A stretch of DNA of 64,000 nt from Favolaschia claudopus (GCA_037176885.1 JAWWNJ010000282.1:36941-100940), one strand, 5' to 3'; shown: positions 53,841 to 64,000, counted from the stretch's first letter. Translations and numbers: made by a program. The notes: generated by a model not told the origin, from the letters alone.

Positions 53841-54593
53841 CTAGCCTGGGTTACCGCTCGAAGGTCTGGCGGCGCGTGCTTTGGGCCAAGGCATGACGGT
53901 CGGAACATTGGAGTCCCGTCGCCGGATATCATGGAGCGAGATAGCTGCATCGACGTCGCACTGGGCATGGATCGAGCGATCCTGGGTACGCCACTCGCGT
54001 AAAACTCGAGACAGGATGTTGTAGAAATACAGCCGCCGGCTGGAGTGGGCGGCGTGGTTTAGGTCGTGAGCAATGTCCCAGTCACGAAGGTCGCCAGCAA
54101 ATTCCTCCCGCCGACGCAAGAAGTCAGCGGGCTCACCGTCCACCGAACCTATAAACATATCGGGGCTTAAGCCGCCGAGGCGCAGGTGGTACCAGAGTTC
54201 GAGGAATGCAAGGTCGTACAAAGTGCCGCCTGAGTAGAATAAGAAAGATGAGAATTTGAAGAGCGGCAGGGCTTACCGCTGCGATAGATGAAAAGTGTCG
54301 GAAAGGTCGAAGAAGGATAGGTATACTTGAACCAATCCACCCCCGGCGAACAAGCATTTGGGGACCTTCGCTTCCCGGCACCTAGTGCACTTAGACCCCC
54401 AGTGAAGGAATTCACAGTCTTCGCCGGCGTCACTACAAGGCGTGCAGACGAGATTCGGCTAGCGGCTGGTTGGACTTGGCGCAGAAATGTGTTGAAGACA
54501 GCCTACCACAGTATAAATCTTGCGCACGAAGTCTTGACTGACCACCGGGAAGGAATGGTAGTCGATTAGGACTTCACCTATGGGCTGAGGCAT
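53841..54593 (-). CDS. Antisense array gene A: Zn2Cys6-spaced protein, one frame change
   Basis: The ATG at 54593 gives MPQPIGEVLIDYHSFPVVSQ. An intron in the conserved place (GTAGGCTG to CCGCTAG) joins to PNLVCTPCSDAGEDCEFLHW and GSKCTRCREAKVPKCLFAGG, with spacing C-x2-C-x6-C-x8-C-x2-C-x7-C. The following exon (DWFKYTYPSSTFPTLFIYRS) is one base out of frame at GGGGGTGGATTGG. After an intron (GTAAGCCC to CTACTCAG) the C-terminal half is clean (TLYDLAFLELWYHLRLGGLS, PDMFIGSVDGEPADFLRRRE, HAAHSSRRLYFYNILSRVL), ending TAG at 53841. The AAxxxRLYFY block also occurs in gene C. The single shift may be real or a sequencing error in a G run. Confidence 0.55.
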
Positions 54594-55406
54594 GACGATT
54601 GAAGGAAAAAGATGGTTTGATTGGCTATCTACCCCTATCGACTATACAAGTACGGTAGCGGGCAGCTCGGGCCGCCGGGCCAGTCCTACTCTATGTTACC
54701 ACTCTTACGAGACCAGCGGGAGAAATGAGGAACTAGCCACCCGGTGGAGTCCGAGGACAGCCGCTGACAGCTAGCTGAGAAGCCGCGGGCAATCCCCGCT
54801 AACTGATGAGCACGGTGATAAGTGTTGATGCCGCTCGGCATGTTGAAAAACTTGACGTTCGATGTTCAACCCGCTCTCTAAGTCGTATTCAGACGACGGG
54901 CGTGGTACTTGGTCGAGATTCCTCAACTTGAACTCTTAACTCAATACTTAAGGGAGCTCGTGGCGGGAACTTGATTTAGGAACTTGAAAGAACTTAAAAG
55001 ATTTCACACAAAAAGAGAGCAGCGGTAATCAAAAAGCTTTTATTTCACGGCTCTTTGGCCGGCACAAGCTGCTGTATACTATGGATAGAAAATTTTATTT
55101 TTGAAGAAGGTGCAGCGGGCAGAACCGAGTGTTCTGCCAGGCTGCACCGCGCGCACGAGACATTTGCAATCGGGTTAAAGGGACCCGGACCCTGCGATAC
55201 GTCTAGCGATAAAATATTTTGGGGGCCGCTCGGCCCCCGCGATGAAACAATCTCCTGGCGGGCGAAAGACTTGGTCAGAATATTGAAAAAGAAAGAATTA
55301 AGAAAGGGGGAGACTTACCTCCCCGCCCGGCCGAAGACAGTGGCCGCCGACAAAGCTGTGAAGTAGTCAGCGAGGTGGGCAAGGGAGACCAGGTGAGGAC
55401 ATACCT
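54594..55406. other. Intergenic between array genes A and D
   Basis: No gene was seen. It should hold the promoter of gene A and the 3' end of gene D. It contains GAACTTGAAAGAACTT-type short repeats near 54980 and a GC-only hairpin, GGGGGCC-GCTC-GGCCCCC, at 55221-55238. Confidence 0.45.
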
Positions 55407-57231
55407 TCAAGACGCCGCGCTGTCGAACGGAGGCGGCGGCATTCCCCAGGTGCTGGGGGCCATGTCGTCGTCCTCGCCGGCCGCATCCACGTCCGCCTCC
55501 TCCTCCCCCGCGCTGTCAACTGGAGTCGCGGCACGCTGCTTGCCCGCCCGCTTGGCAGACATTACAGGCGCTGGCGGGAAGCGGTCTTCGGCTAAGAAAG
55601 AAATAAGTAATCAAAAGAAAGATGAATACTAGAGCCACTTACGGTCGGTCGACTCTTCAGAGTCTTCGTCCTCCTCCTCGGCCTCAGAAGCTGCAGTCGG
55701 AGTCTTGGGAGCGGGAGCCTCGACCGGCGGCTCGTACTCCCCCGTCGGACTCGACGTTGGGCTTGCTGGTCGGCGCCTTCTTGCCCTTGGCGAGCCTTCT
55801 TCTTGGCGGGAGCGGGCTTTGGCTCGGGCGACGTCGGGGATATCAGTCACCTTGCCGAGCTTCTTGAGCTTACCCAGAAACCCGGGCGTGTCGCGAAGGA
55901 CTTTGAAAGGGTGGGGCCGCCCGTCCGGCTGTCTTCTCTGGGACAGTGAGGCCCTCGAACTGCTGGAATTCGCGAGCGAGGCGGTTGCGGAGCTTCACGT
56001 CGGACACGCCCGCTGGCAACTTCTTGTCGTCCAGAAGGACCTCTAGGCAGTCGTCGGCCTAACGGGTAAATGACTTAGAAATAGAAAGAAATTTTGAAAT
56101 GGCGAGACTCGGCCTTGACTTCGACCCATTGCGCCTTCCCCTCCTTGTCAGCGAGAGCGGGGATGAGGAAGAACCCGTAGTGGTCGTTGAGATCGCGGTT
56201 GTCGACGGCCTTGTAGAACTCCCAGGCGGACTTGAAGGGCGTCGGCAGCGGGGAGCGAAGGTCCGTCGTAGGGACACCGCATGCCAAACCCAACCGCGGT
56301 GGAGATCAGACTCGGCGGTCAGCGACTGAGCCATCGCTAACTTGAGAGTAACTTCCAGAAGGAAGTCCACACTCAGCCTCGTCGTCCCCGGCGAACCGAT
56401 CCAAGAACTCTTCGTAGGTCCAACGAGCGCGGGTTTTGAGGATCACCAAGAGGAGTTGAAGGAGACCGTATTGGTACTCCGAGTTGGCGCGAACGGCGGC
56501 GGCGTTAGCGTCGGCGGCGACGCGGCCAAGAGCCATCGCATTCTCCATCTTCTCCTTCCAGCCTAGAAGTCGAAAGAAAAATTAGAAAGGAGCCCGGCGG
56601 GAACCAAGAAATTTGGGGAAACTCACCGGCGTTGGACATATCGGCGTAGCGCAGAACCTCGGGACCTAACGCGCCCAGGACCTCCCCGCTCATGAGCAAG
56701 GAGCAGCTGTTGGTGGTCTTCTTCTGGCGGCAGCCACGACACAATGGCGGGGTGCCCTCGATGACACACGAACTGCCGAAAACTAAGGCAGTTGGTGCAC
56801 CGGGGGCCGACCTTGGAACGCTCATGAATCGGGTAAAGTCGAGAGGCGGCCAGGAGGAACTTACCTGCGGGCGCGCCAAATTCAGCATCTGGCGGATCCA
56901 GATGTCCTAGATGATGAAGCGGTTCGTCTCCCCTCGTCGAAAGGGAGATCTTCGCGGACCGTCGCCGGGAGCATGCTGAGGAATTGATGTAGCACGCCTT
57001 TGTTGGGCTGAAGGAATCCGACTTCTTCGGGCAGGACGGTTGCGGCGGGGGTGAGAGCGCGCGTTCAGAGTCTGGCTATGCGCAATCCCGCTGTAAGCAA
57101 GGAGGTCAGGATGGCTGCCACGAGATGGAGTTTTTAAAAAAAGGGGACTTATCTTGGTCGCGACGGGGATGATATCCTCCGAGCGAAGGATGCTCTGGAT
57201 GAGCCACCTGTGGTGGTAACAAAAAGCCTTC
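55407..57231 (-). pseudogene. Antisense array gene D: long Zn2Cys6-spaced protein, several breaks
   Basis: Exons in order encode WLIQSILRSEDIIPVATK, LTPAATVLPEEVGFLQPNKG..FLSMLPATVREDLPFDEG, DIWIRQMLNLARP, RCTNCLSFRQFVC.., TPPLCRGCRQKKTTNSC, GWKEKMENAMALGRVAADAN, SAWEFYKAVDNRDLNDHYGF, FQQFEGLTVPEK, FLGKLKKLGKVTDIPDVARA, an acidic stretch and RAGKQRAATPVDSAGEEEAD (TGA at 55407). Joined, the cysteines follow C-x2-C-x7-C-x8-C-x2-C-x8-C. Breaks: one base missing in the GGGG near 56941, a TAG in FII-DIW, two bases missing in GTGTGT in the cluster, an extra C near 55914 and changes near 55770-55800. The 5' exon is not found, and the KDZ gene ends 190 bp away. It is a decayed longer relative of A, B and C. 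Confidence 0.5.
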
Positions 57232-57423
57232 ACAGCTGGACACAGCCTAATCATAATTTTCCTATTAACGTGGACACAGCCAGTGCCTGCCTGACGTTTT
57301 TTCCCACCTATTTCTGCTCACCAGCCGGCGGTCAGCCCGTTTCGGAGGCCGGTGCTTGCCATCAGCCGAAGATAAAACCGTCTAGATAGTGTCATTAAAC
57401 CTGTCTATCAACTTTGACAAAAT

Positions 57424-60400
57424 CTAGCCGTAGACAGATAATCCTACTACGCTTTGCAAACCCGAAAAGGAAATAACTAAATTACTCGATATCAGCGTCC
57501 GTTGTGACCAGCTCCTCGCCCCCATTCGTTCCATCTCCTCGTTCGCAATCACCGTTCGTACCGCCGTCGTCGCTGATGTGTTCCACGCCTCCCGCCATGT
57601 CCTGGCAACACGCCGCACAAGTGCCGCTTGACGGGCGGCATAAGCTTGCAGCCCCGCGCGAACTTCGGAGCAACCTCCCAGGAAACGACCCGTCGCTGCT
57701 CCCCACCACAGCGCCCGCCAAGCGAGAAAACGGAGGACCCGTCGCATCTCCTCGCCGCAGCAGCTCGACTTCCTCCACCCACCTGTCCCTCCGCGCCTTT
57801 GTTTTGGCCCCCCTCCACGCGAACCGCTATCCAATTTTTCAGCAACCATCCCGCAAACCGACCAAGAACACTTACCATCCACTAATTGCTCTTCGTCAGA
57901 CCCCGGTCCTCCACCCTGCGTCCATATCCAGGACCATTTCCGCTGCTTGGAAGATATCGCCGCAGCGCGACGCTCTTTCTTTCCCGTTTCTCGACCCAAC
58001 CTGGCTCAATTTGAGCCTCGCCGCAGCATCCGGCTCCTGCTCCTGATCCAGACGAATGTCGGCGTCCTCGAGCCGGCCGCCAATCTCCACATTCATCTTC
58101 TCCTCGCAGCAAAACCAACGCACGGCGCGCTCGTCGATACCGCACCGCGACACCCTCAATCCTTTCACCCAATTGCGCTATGAGCGTCGCCGCTCTCGTT
58201 CCACCCCGCTGGCCCACCCAATGCTCCTCCCGAAAATTCAGGAGGTGCCGTTTCGCGTGAAGGCTACTCCGCAAGCGCTTTACAGTGTCATGGAGCTGCC
58301 CTTCGCGCAGCCGGGCCTCCTTTTCCCCCCAAGCCTTTTATCACCTCCCTATTCTCCCTTGTTAACCCTGACGGCATATAGAGAACAATGTCCTCCGCCT
58401 GCGGCGGAGGCAGCTCGCTATCCCGTCTCTCCTCTGCCGCCCTCAACTCTTCAACAGCGCCGGGGGTGTAGACATCCTGCAGTCGACGGAACTGTTTTAG
58501 CTTGACATGGAACGAGCGCCGCAGAGTCGTAACACGCTCAGGACAGATCACCGGCGAGAAGCGCGCGGCCCTTTGATTCACGCCGAATCCGATCCCTTCC
58601 AGATATAATCAGTGACCCTGTGCACTCTGATGAGGTGAGCCGACATACTGGTGGTCCTCCAGCTGTAAACCCATGACTAGCATGGAAGTTACGCTAGCTT
58701 TGTGGAGCGTTTGACTTGCTTGACACAGCTTCGTCCAATTCCTCTTGCGCGAGCGCTTGCCGAATGGATGCCTCGCTCACTCCTGTCCCGTATATCAGCA
58801 AACTATCAGGTGCAACGCTGGAGAACTTACCCGCTTTTCCCGTCATCCAACTGGTAAGGATTCGGCTTCGTCTTGTCCTCAGTCCAGGCGTCAACCATCC
58901 CCTGCCACTCTTTTCGCAGCGACTGGTCCAATGTTCTATCTACCTCATCGAAAGCCGCCACCTGCCGGTCGCGTTCGTCGATGGCGATGACCAGCTTGCG
59001 TGGCAAGGCCTCACCTGTAAATTTACGTGAGTAACTCCAAATCTAACCCCAAAACAAGTACCTACCCTGTCGTATGTTTTTCTGAAAATTGTGGTGGTCC
59101 ACCTTATCCTCAATCCCGTCCTCCCCGCGCGCCCCTGTTCATTTCCTTCGTCGCCGTCGCCAACCCATTGAATACCGACCACACTCGTTCCGTCCCTTCA
59201 CCGTCCGTTCTCCCAACCCCCGGCTGGTACGTTAGCGAATTCTGCGACTGGCAGTTTCGCTCGTGGGCAGTGGCATGCCATACGGGCAATCCATAGAGTA
59301 CCTTCGTCCTCTTGAGATCAAGCTGCATGTCGTTGGGCAGCTTCGCCATCCGCGCTTCGAAGTTAATGCGATACTGACATACGATATCGTACGCAATCGC
59401 GACGTAGAGCAAGGCGACGCCCATGAGGGCCGCCAAGACAATGTAATCCATGTTTGCGTACCTTGCAATAAATTCAGTAAAAATCTCGCACAGCTATATT
59501 AGAAATCTCATACCGTTCTCCCTTCTGTAAATCTCCCAGCCCTTGGGGCCGCACCAACTCATGTCGCGCGCATACCACCCCCCCCATCCCCGAAGCCCGC
59601 AGTCCCGTCGACAACCGAGTGTCTTTCTGCGCCAAGGCGGCGAACGCGATGCACGTACTAATATCTTTCTCAGCGACATAATTCCTCAGATGTTTCTTGT
59701 AGCAGCTCTCTTCCACGATATGCCCCCACCCCGATCCCAAAGGAGGATCCTCATGGGCGTTTGCGCGCAAGCGATTGCGTAGCCGAAAGTTCGCGTCCAT
59801 CGCGATGATAAGTATATACAGAAATCTCAATCGCAAAATCAGCCTGTGTCGAACTGGAATAAAAAAATGATGATACGCACTGAAACTCCGGCCCTACGTC
59901 CTCCCATCCCTCCGGTAGGTTGATTCCCTCCTGCGGGCACGCCCAACACAGCACAGCGCACTCCCCCCGCGTTGTGGACTCCAATCCTCCTGCGTCATGC
60001 GCTCGACCGGCTCTCTTCATACGCTGCACGAAAGCAAATTGTCTGCTCATCCGCCCAAAACCCTTACGACGATCCTACCCAATGAACCCTCGTCAGCATC
60101 ATATCACAGTTCTGACACGGGCTCACCCACCGGAAGCTCCTCAAGCCCGCTCGCATCCGTACATTGTTCCATCACCCGCACAAAGTCGTGCACTGTTAAG
60201 TCCCCCACTACGTTCAAAAGTCGGAAGGATTCCAAGGTCTTGAGCGTGGCACACGTGGCAGGATCCACTGTGCTCGCCGGGTACCAGCCGGTACGTAGGA
60301 GTTGCTGGAGATTGTTCATACGATCGGACAAGTCACACGCGCAATAGCGATATTTGACGTCGTGGATGGTGGGGAAGTCCATAACTACCATGGAACGCGC

Positions 60401-61116
60401 GGCGGGCGCAGGGCGGGGGCAAGGCAATCCACCGTGTCCTAGCTGGAACACATATCCCAAGGACGCGAGGGAGACCTGGCTCCAAAAAGCACCCGTCCAT
60501 TCCTGCATTGAATGTGAGGCTCTTGAATCAGTCAAGATAAACGAGAAACGTACCTGCAGTACATGCAGAGGCATCAATTGGTGCCTCGCTATCATACATT
60601 CCTGACAATGAGTGGACGGACCGCAGTCCTCGCAACGAAATCGTCGCCAACCGTCTTCCGCCCTTCCACAGCTGCCGCACGCTTTACCAAAATCTCCCAG
60701 TCCGTCCCGCCGTACCAGCTCTTCCAAAAAAAGCTGCGCGAGCGGCCGCCAAGTTTTCATCGGTTCGTCCTGCATTGCGTTAGTCCATTGTCAGTCAAAC
60801 GAAAAGCTACGCAGCATACCGAGCTGTCGTACCGCTTCCTCTTACTACCGACATCCCCCACCTCCTCCTCATCCACACGCTCACCATCCGCAAGCGGCGT
60901 CCAGTTGCTCAGGGCGTCAAGCTCATGCGGCAATCTTGTAGGCCGCCGACTCTGGACGTTGACCGCGCGACGAACTCCGCGCAGTCCGTCTTGAGACGAG
61001 GTAAAGTCGGTGTCGCGCGAGATATCATCTGCTGTGGCTTCATAGTCGACATAGGCGTCCACCGTTTGGGAGCGATTGGGCGCACGGCGCGTCGGTGAGA
61101 CAAAATGCGACGACAT
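57424..61116 (-). CDS. KDZ-type DDE transposase with CxC2 cluster
   Basis: The ATG at 61116 starts exon 1 (61116-60820), and exon 2 starts at 60769. About ten short introns follow. In order: a CxC2-type cysteine cluster (ACGSCGRAEDGWRRFRCEDC, THCQECMIARHQLMPLH), HHGGLPCP-type and MVVMDFPTIHDVKYRYCACD blocks, and FVQRMKRAGRAHD. The catalytic region has DANFRL (near 59795), ARHELVRPQGLGDLQKGER, YDIVCQYRINFEARM and GVGRTDGEGTERVWSVFNG, giving the D, D and E. The C-terminal helical part includes LPRKLVIAIDERDRQVAAFD, FHVKLKQFRRLQDVYTPGA, KQRKWSWIWTQGG and EEMRRVLRFLAWRALWWG, ending at 57424. Family knowledge: KDZ transposases move DNA by cut and paste and are common in agaricomycetes. No frame break was seen in the exons I checked, so it may be functional. 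I found no terminal inverted repeats around it. Confidence 0.8.
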
Positions 61117-61118
61117 CA

Positions 61119-61160
61119 AGGTGACCCCAGAAGGAGACGAGGTGACCCCAGAAGGAGTCT
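61119..61160. repeat. 21-bp tandem duplication upstream of the KDZ start
   Basis: AGGTGACCCCAGAAGGAG followed by ACG (61119-61139), then AGGTGACCCCAGAAGGAG followed by TCT (61140-61160). It lies within 3 bp of the KDZ start codon, in its presumed 5' leader. Confidence 0.75.
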
Positions 61161-61402
61161 GAGATGAGGGAGGGAAGCAGTAGTGCGAACATCTTGAAAC
61201 GAAGGCTCCAGAGCCAGCAGCTTGCAGTTCCAGACGTTGAGAGCGCTCAGCGCTGTCTGTACTCGAGAGTGAGGCCCAAGAAAAAACAATTCAAAACATG
61301 TCCCAATTTGGGACTTTTGCACATTATTCTCTACCGAAAAAGGAAAACAAAAAATCTACGACTACTACCATACGACTCAAAGTACGACTCAATGCAAGGG
61401 AC
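61161..61402. other. Intergenic, TACGACTC repeats
   Basis: TACGACTC occurs three times between 61374 and 61415 (spacing 15 and 25 bp). No gene was seen. Confidence 0.4.
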
Positions 61403-62661
61403 TCAAGGTACGACTCGATGTAAGGAACTAAACCATGGGCACCAACACCATTTTCGACTGCTGAACCACCAGCGTTCCGTCGTCCGCTCTGAACGCGTAC
61501 CCCTGCTTCTCTTGCCAATCCTTATGTTTACCGTCCTCGCAGTGACATTCCCCCTCCCTCGTGCTGGACGCAGTGTAGATCTAATCGAGAAACCATCAAC
61601 AGAATATCCAGAAGAAGAAAAAAGAAGTGCGCGACGTACCTTGACGAGATGGGGCTCGTCCAATGTATTGGCAGCGTATGGCGGCTCCGTGAAGGGGCGT
61701 TCAGTAGTAAGGAAGATGGGAGGGAACCAGGTTATGAATCCGTTGCTGCAGAAGGTAAAACAAAAGATTAGCATGAAAACAAAATCATAGAGATACTGCT
61801 GGACTTACGCCGCCCAGCGCCGCAAGCCAGCCTGCTCTGCAGACTCCGGAGCATCCGAGTTATTGTGAAAGAGGTCGTCTTCCTCGCGAGGGGGCGGAAT
61901 AAGAGGAGGCATCTCGTCGTCGCTGTCGTTCTCGACGGCCATCTTGATATCTTCGGGGTCCACGTTGTCCCAAGCCTCGTAGCGTTCCCTCCGAGCTAAG
62001 GAAGCCGCGATCCTGGCGCCATGGGACCGGGGAATCGGATGCAGGAAGCTTCTGGAGGAACAGAGTAAGCAAGAGGGAACATTGAGGAAGAAAAGCCGGC
62101 AAAACATACCTCAGGCGCTCACCGCGCTGCGCGTCGGCCAGGGGCGTGAGGACCTCGTCGGTGTACAACGACCGCAGGCGATGCGCGGGTGGCGTCGTAC
62201 GCAAGGCGGATTTGAGCGTTCCGTGACATCCGCGCGAGGGCGTCGCCGCTGGTGTTGCGAGATTCTGGATGGCCTTCCCGCCGGTACCGGTCGCGGAATG
62301 ATTGGAGTATGTGTTCAATATGCTCGCTGCAATCGCAAACAGGTCAGTCATAGTAGAAGAGAATTGCGAGAACACTTACGTCGGCAAGCCAGCAACGCGA
62401 TGAGTCGTGATGACTTCATACCCAAGAAGCTTTTGCACATCTAGAGAAGTGTTAGAGCCGGTCAACGGAATGTGAATGGAACGTACTGGGCTCTTCCTCC
62501 GAAGAGCTGTCCGAGGGCGACGCTGCACGCGAGCCTTGGGGGGTGGAGAGAAGATGCTGAGGGAAGGGGAAGGGAGCGAGCGACCTCGAGGGGAAGCTCG
62601 ACATTTCGAACAATAAGGGGATGGTGAAGTCGATTCGGGGGGAAGGAGGAGAGTCTGCCAT
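61403..62661 (-). CDS. Unrecognised spliced gene
   Basis: The ATG at 62661 gives MADSPPSPRIDFTIPLLFEM, then PQGSRAASPSDSSSEEEPS. After short introns the exons encode VQKLLGYEVITTHRVAGLPT, LKSALRTTPPAHRLRSLYTD, EVLTPLADAQRGERLR, SFLHPIPRSHGARIAASLAR, the acidic EDIKMAVENDSDDEMPPLIP, and NGFITWFPPIFLTTERPFTE (about 61770-61690). The end at 61403 is uncertain, because an intron starting GTACGTCGC near 61640 may lead to another last exon. The N-terminus is Ser/Pro-rich and possibly disordered. There is a hydrophobic stretch near the C-terminus but no clear transmembrane helix. It is divergent from the gene at 63010. I do not recognise the family. Confidence 0.5.
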
Positions 62662-63009
62662 GTATAAGTATGAGAGAAAAGAGAAAGAAGGGCGAATGAT
62701 GCCTGAGACAAACCTACGCCACCTTTTATCCTCGACCCCAGTATTGTGAACCGGTCTGGCTCGTCTCGCTTGCGCGAGTCGTTTCGGTTAGGTCCCGATG
62801 TGAATCGTCAGCCCAAAAAAAGTGGAAAATGGGATCACTCGTTACGGCGGGTACTTAGCCCCATATATGGTGCGTTGGATGCAGCCATCGGCTAATCCCG
62901 GAATTCACTAGGCGCAGCAGTCAAAATCCCAACCAAAATTGTCTCTGAGTCCCCATTCCCCCCCCACAAAAAAAGGACACGCACGCCTTCACGCACGCCC
63001 GACAATTCC
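62662..63009. promoter_or_regulatory. Shared intergenic region of two divergent genes
   Basis: It is 348 bp between opposite start codons (62661 minus, 63010 plus). It includes a pyrimidine/A-rich segment and ATATATGG near 62864. It probably holds both promoters. This is a positional inference only. Confidence 0.4.
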
Positions 63010-64000
63010 ATGCGCCGCGTCGCCAATCCCAATCGCAATCGCCCCAAGCGCACTCGACGCATCCCGTCTTACAGCGCTCTCGGTTTGCATCTGGACACAC
63101 AGCTCGAGCCGCATCTCACATTCGACCTCGAGAGTCGCCTGCAAGAGGAGATAGCTCATCAAGATCCATCCCTCCCCTTCGCCGGCCACGAGCTGCCTGA
63201 GGAGCAGCCTCTTCCTCCTCCCCCGGGTTATGCAAACGCTGAAGTCCAGACCGACACACCTTCACCGCCCCAGCACACCCAATACTCCCGCAGCCGTGCG
63301 GAAGCACGCGTCGCCCTCGAGCGTGAACAACGGTTCCGGAATCAGTGGCAAGACGTCGCGGACGCTCGCCGAGTATTCACCGTCCCTCCTTTCAACTCCC
63401 GCGGTCGTATTCTTGTGCGCGACGGTCAAGCCTTTGACGCGGCTCTGCTCGAAGACCGGAACTATGCTCTGGACGAGGTCGTGGGGACCAAGTCGCTCTT
63501 CCGTTTCCGGCTCATACCCTGGGGTGGCGGGTTCGTCACTCTATATTCTAGATTCCTGCATTTCTATAGCTCACCTTTACCTTTTTCGCAGGTTCGCTCG
63601 CCCTGTCTTTTCGCAAGGAAGACTGGTCTTGCTTCTGTTGGGACGTGCCGACAATGTCGATGTCAAGAAAGGTCATCTTAACGATATCAATCGCCATTGT
63701 CGTCGTGAAGCCGCAGCCTACAAAGTCAGACATCCGGCCGACGAGAGTCCCGTGTTGTCTGGTGGAATCGGGGAGAGTTTCAACCAGCTTCCTGTCGCCG
63801 TGAGTTCAATACCGATTTTGTTTTTTTTGGCGTGAGAGACGTTGGCTGATGACACTGGGATTTAGGACAAAGGTCCAGAGCCTGCTCGTGTTGCTGATAC
63901 TCTTGCATTTGCCGCCATCTTCAGCACCATTGCGATGTGTAACCTCTTGGGATTTGTGAATGGTGAGTGAAGTCCACTTTCAATCTTTGTCAGCGTCTTC
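63010..64000 (+). CDS. Unrecognised spliced gene, runs off the window
   Basis: The ATG at 63010 gives MRRVANPNRNRPKRTRRIPS, an Arg-rich N-terminus that might be a nuclear signal. It continues with LHLDTQLEPHLTFDLESRLQ, a Pro-rich linker, and AEARVALEREQRFRNQWQDV, which is helical. Exon 1 ends near 63531. An intron (GTTCGT to TTTTCGCAG, about 63532-63591) joins in frame to FARPVFSQGRLVLLLLGRAD, NVDVKKGHLNDINRHCRREA and LSGGIGESFNQLPVA. A second intron (GTGAGTTC to GGGATTTAG, about 63799-63866) leads to DKGPEPARVADTLAFAAIFS and MCNLLGFVN, followed by GTGAGTG at about 63961. The frames join cleanly, so the gene seems intact as far as seen. The C-terminal part is continued outside the window. I do not recognise the family. 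Confidence 0.55.

Noticed and set aside
1..64000. CRISPR arrays, bacterial operons, rRNA genes
   Set aside because: No regularly spaced identical repeats, Shine-Dalgarno-led gene trains or rRNA-like sequence were seen. Spliced genes and retroelements mark this as fungal nuclear DNA.

Overview
The window looks like a transposon-rich, gene-poor stretch of a basidiomycete genome, most likely an agaricomycete mushroom. The evidence is short introns of about 49-65 nt with GT/GC-AG borders, a KDZ (Kyakuja-Dileera-Zisupton) transposase with its CxC2 cysteine cluster, an alpha-type protein kinase, Ty3/gypsy and Ty1/copia elements, and the absence of operon-like packing. I could not name the species.

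Layout. 0-2 kb: an unrecognised spliced gene split by a 751-bp hAT-type non-autonomous element with an 8-bp target duplication. 2-5 kb: a decayed gypsy gag on the minus strand and a tRNA-like repeat. 5-13 kb: mostly non-coding, with one TE-like 318-residue ORF that runs, after a single in-frame TGA, into a Lys/Ala-rich tail. 13-16 kb: mosaic LTR fragments, a broken SET-domain gene and tRNA-like repeats. 20.5-22.9 kb: a 2.4-kb terminal-inverted-repeat element without a transposase. 25.5-30.8 kb: a damaged copia retrotransposon with one full LTR, a half-tRNA-type primer site and a polypurine tract. 34-36.3 kb: an alpha-kinase gene, the best ordinary cellular gene in the window. 37.7-38.2 kb: a solo LTR with a perfect 5-bp duplication. 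39.9-50.2 kb: a gypsy element with gag, protease, reverse transcriptase/RNase H and integrase. 50.4-57.2 kb: five intron-bearing genes, all antisense to the gypsy element. 57.4-61.1 kb: a KDZ transposase gene on the minus strand. 61.4-64 kb: two unrecognised genes that diverge from a short shared promoter region.

The most interesting region is 40-57 kb. Four of the five antisense genes carry six cysteines at the spacing of the GAL4-type Zn2Cys6 binuclear cluster. The DNA of the gypsy element and of these genes is visibly crowded with GCGGG/CCCGC, which contains the CGG/CCG triplet that such clusters usually bind. This suggests, as an inference only, a retroelement-linked family of DNA-binding accessory proteins that recognise their own element. 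Almost all reading-frame breaks in the block are one- or two-base changes in short repeats or G/C runs, so they may be slippage decay or uncorrected sequencing errors.
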